64,000 nt of DNA from Ideonella oryzae (GTDB taxonomy: Bacteria > Pseudomonadota > Gammaproteobacteria > Burkholderiales > Burkholderiaceae_C), in contig NZ_JAMXMC010000002.1 of NCBI RefSeq assembly GCF_024055665.1, positions 62,001 through 126,000 on the forward strand, in the 5' to 3' direction. Each line of letters starts with the position of its first letter. The first letter of the stretch is position 1. The translations under genes were made by a program, and so were the position numbers. This document shows, in pieces, positions 63,515 through 64,000 of the stretch. The notes below the pieces were generated by a model. The model was not told the DNA's origin, made no database searches, and was given only the letters and a program-made list of their open reading frames with translations.

Positions 63515-64000
63515 TCAGGGCCGGCGGCTGGCCGCCTGCGAGGCCGGCTTGGCCGCCGCCGCTGCGGCCTGTCGGTCCATGCTGGCCATGATGGCGGCCA
63601 CCACATCGGCGTCGGGATCGGGTTCGGCACGCTGACGGGCTGCCTTGGTGCGCGCCTTGGCGCCATGGCCGCTGTCCGCAGTCTCGCCGCCCTTTGTCCC
63701 GCCAGCCGGCTTGACCGTCGGCTTCTTCGGCGGCGTCTTGTGCATGGCCTTGTGCTCGGTCGGGGTGTCGCCCGGGTTGGCCGCAGGCCGCTCGGCCAGC
63801 GACTCGGCTGCCAGCGCGTTGACCGCTCCGGGGGCGGGGGGCGTGTTGCTCTCGCCGGACCGGGCGCTGGCATCGGACGGCGCCGCCATGGCGACGATCT
63901 GGGCCGGCGTGGCGACGACCTGCGGCGCCGACGCTGCCGCCAAGGGCTGTTCGCCGGACGATGCTGGCGCTGAGGCTGGGGCCGGCGGGGTAGGCACCGC
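63515..64000 (-). CDS. Ala/Pro-rich protein, C-terminal part (gene runs off the window)
   Basis: Minus-strand frame open to the right edge; a GTG at 63997 is possible but the true start probably lies beyond. The visible about 160 residues are low-complexity: Ala/Pro/Ser-rich, with a basic patch (KAMHKTPPKKPTVKPAGGTKGG) and a C-terminal helix-prone segment (DPDADVVAAIMASMDRQAAAAAAK, in outline). No family is recognised. It converges on urtE with 7 bp between stops. It could be the tail of a larger envelope or nucleic-acid-binding protein. Confidence 0.55.
   Translation of the reverse strand, partial: AVPTPPAPASAPASSGEQPLAAASAPQVVATPAQIVAMAAPSDASARSGESNTPPAPGAVNALAAESLAERPAANPGDTPTEHKAMHKTPPKKPTVKPAGGTKGGETADSGHGAKARTKAARQRAEPDPDADVVAAIMASMDRQAAAAAAKPASQAASRRP

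Overview
The window is about 64 kb of very GC-rich (clearly above 65% by eye), densely packed bacterial chromosome. Gene content and order point to a betaproteobacterium of the order Burkholderiales, most likely the Rubrivivax/Leptothrix/Ideonella/Sphaerotilus branch. The evidence is a dcw cell-wall cluster without murB between murC and ddl, the argB - pyrimidine 5'-nucleotidase - slmA run, hisI-hisE-membrane protein-HIT-tatABC, petABC-sspA-sspB, a split hisI/hisE pair, a PHA granule protein and a urea ABC transporter. Placement at genus level is inference.

Layout. (1) 1-12.1 kb: the distal dcw cluster murF(partial)-mraY-murD-ftsW-murG-murC-ddl-ftsQ-ftsA-ftsZ, with five consecutive 4-bp ATGA overlaps and a strong terminator after ftsZ. 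(2) 12.1-15.9 kb: a NarL-type two-component system sits between ftsZ and lpxC, followed by a 61-residue membrane protein. (3) 15.9-22.6 kb: an AcrR-type repressor diverges from a complete RND efflux operon (adaptor, pump, outer-membrane lipoprotein), with a near-canonical AcrR operator between them. (4) 22.6-23.6 kb: an SdpR-like ArsR repressor and a frameshifted SdpI-like gene. (5) 23.6-27.3 kb, minus strand: ruvC and a dusB-fis-purH operon. (6) 27.4-33.7 kb: a YqaA-like membrane protein, an M32 carboxypeptidase, a PHA granule protein, a CusF-like protein, argB, an EamA exporter, a pyrimidine 5'-nucleotidase and slmA. (7) 33.8-43.7 kb: a secreted 5'-nucleotidase behind a PHO-box-like repeat, a DUF815 ATPase with a MutT-type Nudix protein, hisI-hisE, tatABC, a DegS/DegQ-type protease, a Nif3-like protein, pdxA and mscL. 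(8) 43.9-52.5 kb: petABC (cytochrome bc1), sspA-sspB, tRNA-Thr(UGU), a DUF721 protein divergent from secA, and rdgC. (9) 52.5-63.5 kb: a giant NCS1-permease/histidine-kinase/receiver fusion with a translationally overlapping LuxR-type response regulator, a small conserved membrane protein on the opposite strand, and urtABCDE for urea or short-chain amide uptake. The window ends inside an Ala/Pro-rich minus-strand gene.

The most unusual system is the permease-sensor-regulator module at 52.6-57.0 kb. A complete nucleobase-type transporter is fused through an eight-cysteine cluster to a hybrid histidine kinase, overlaps its LuxR-type partner, and lies next to a urea transporter preceded by a sigma-54-like promoter. 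This suggests sensing of a purine, pyrimidine or hydantoin-type nitrogen source linked to urea scavenging; the ligand is inference. A second theme is a recurrent TACACT/CACAAT box placed 6-7 nt before the start codon of several genes that have no Shine-Dalgarno sequence, suggesting leaderless mRNAs.

I found no insertion sequences, prophage genes, CRISPR arrays, rRNA or integration sites. No stretch longer than 300 bases lacks a gene.
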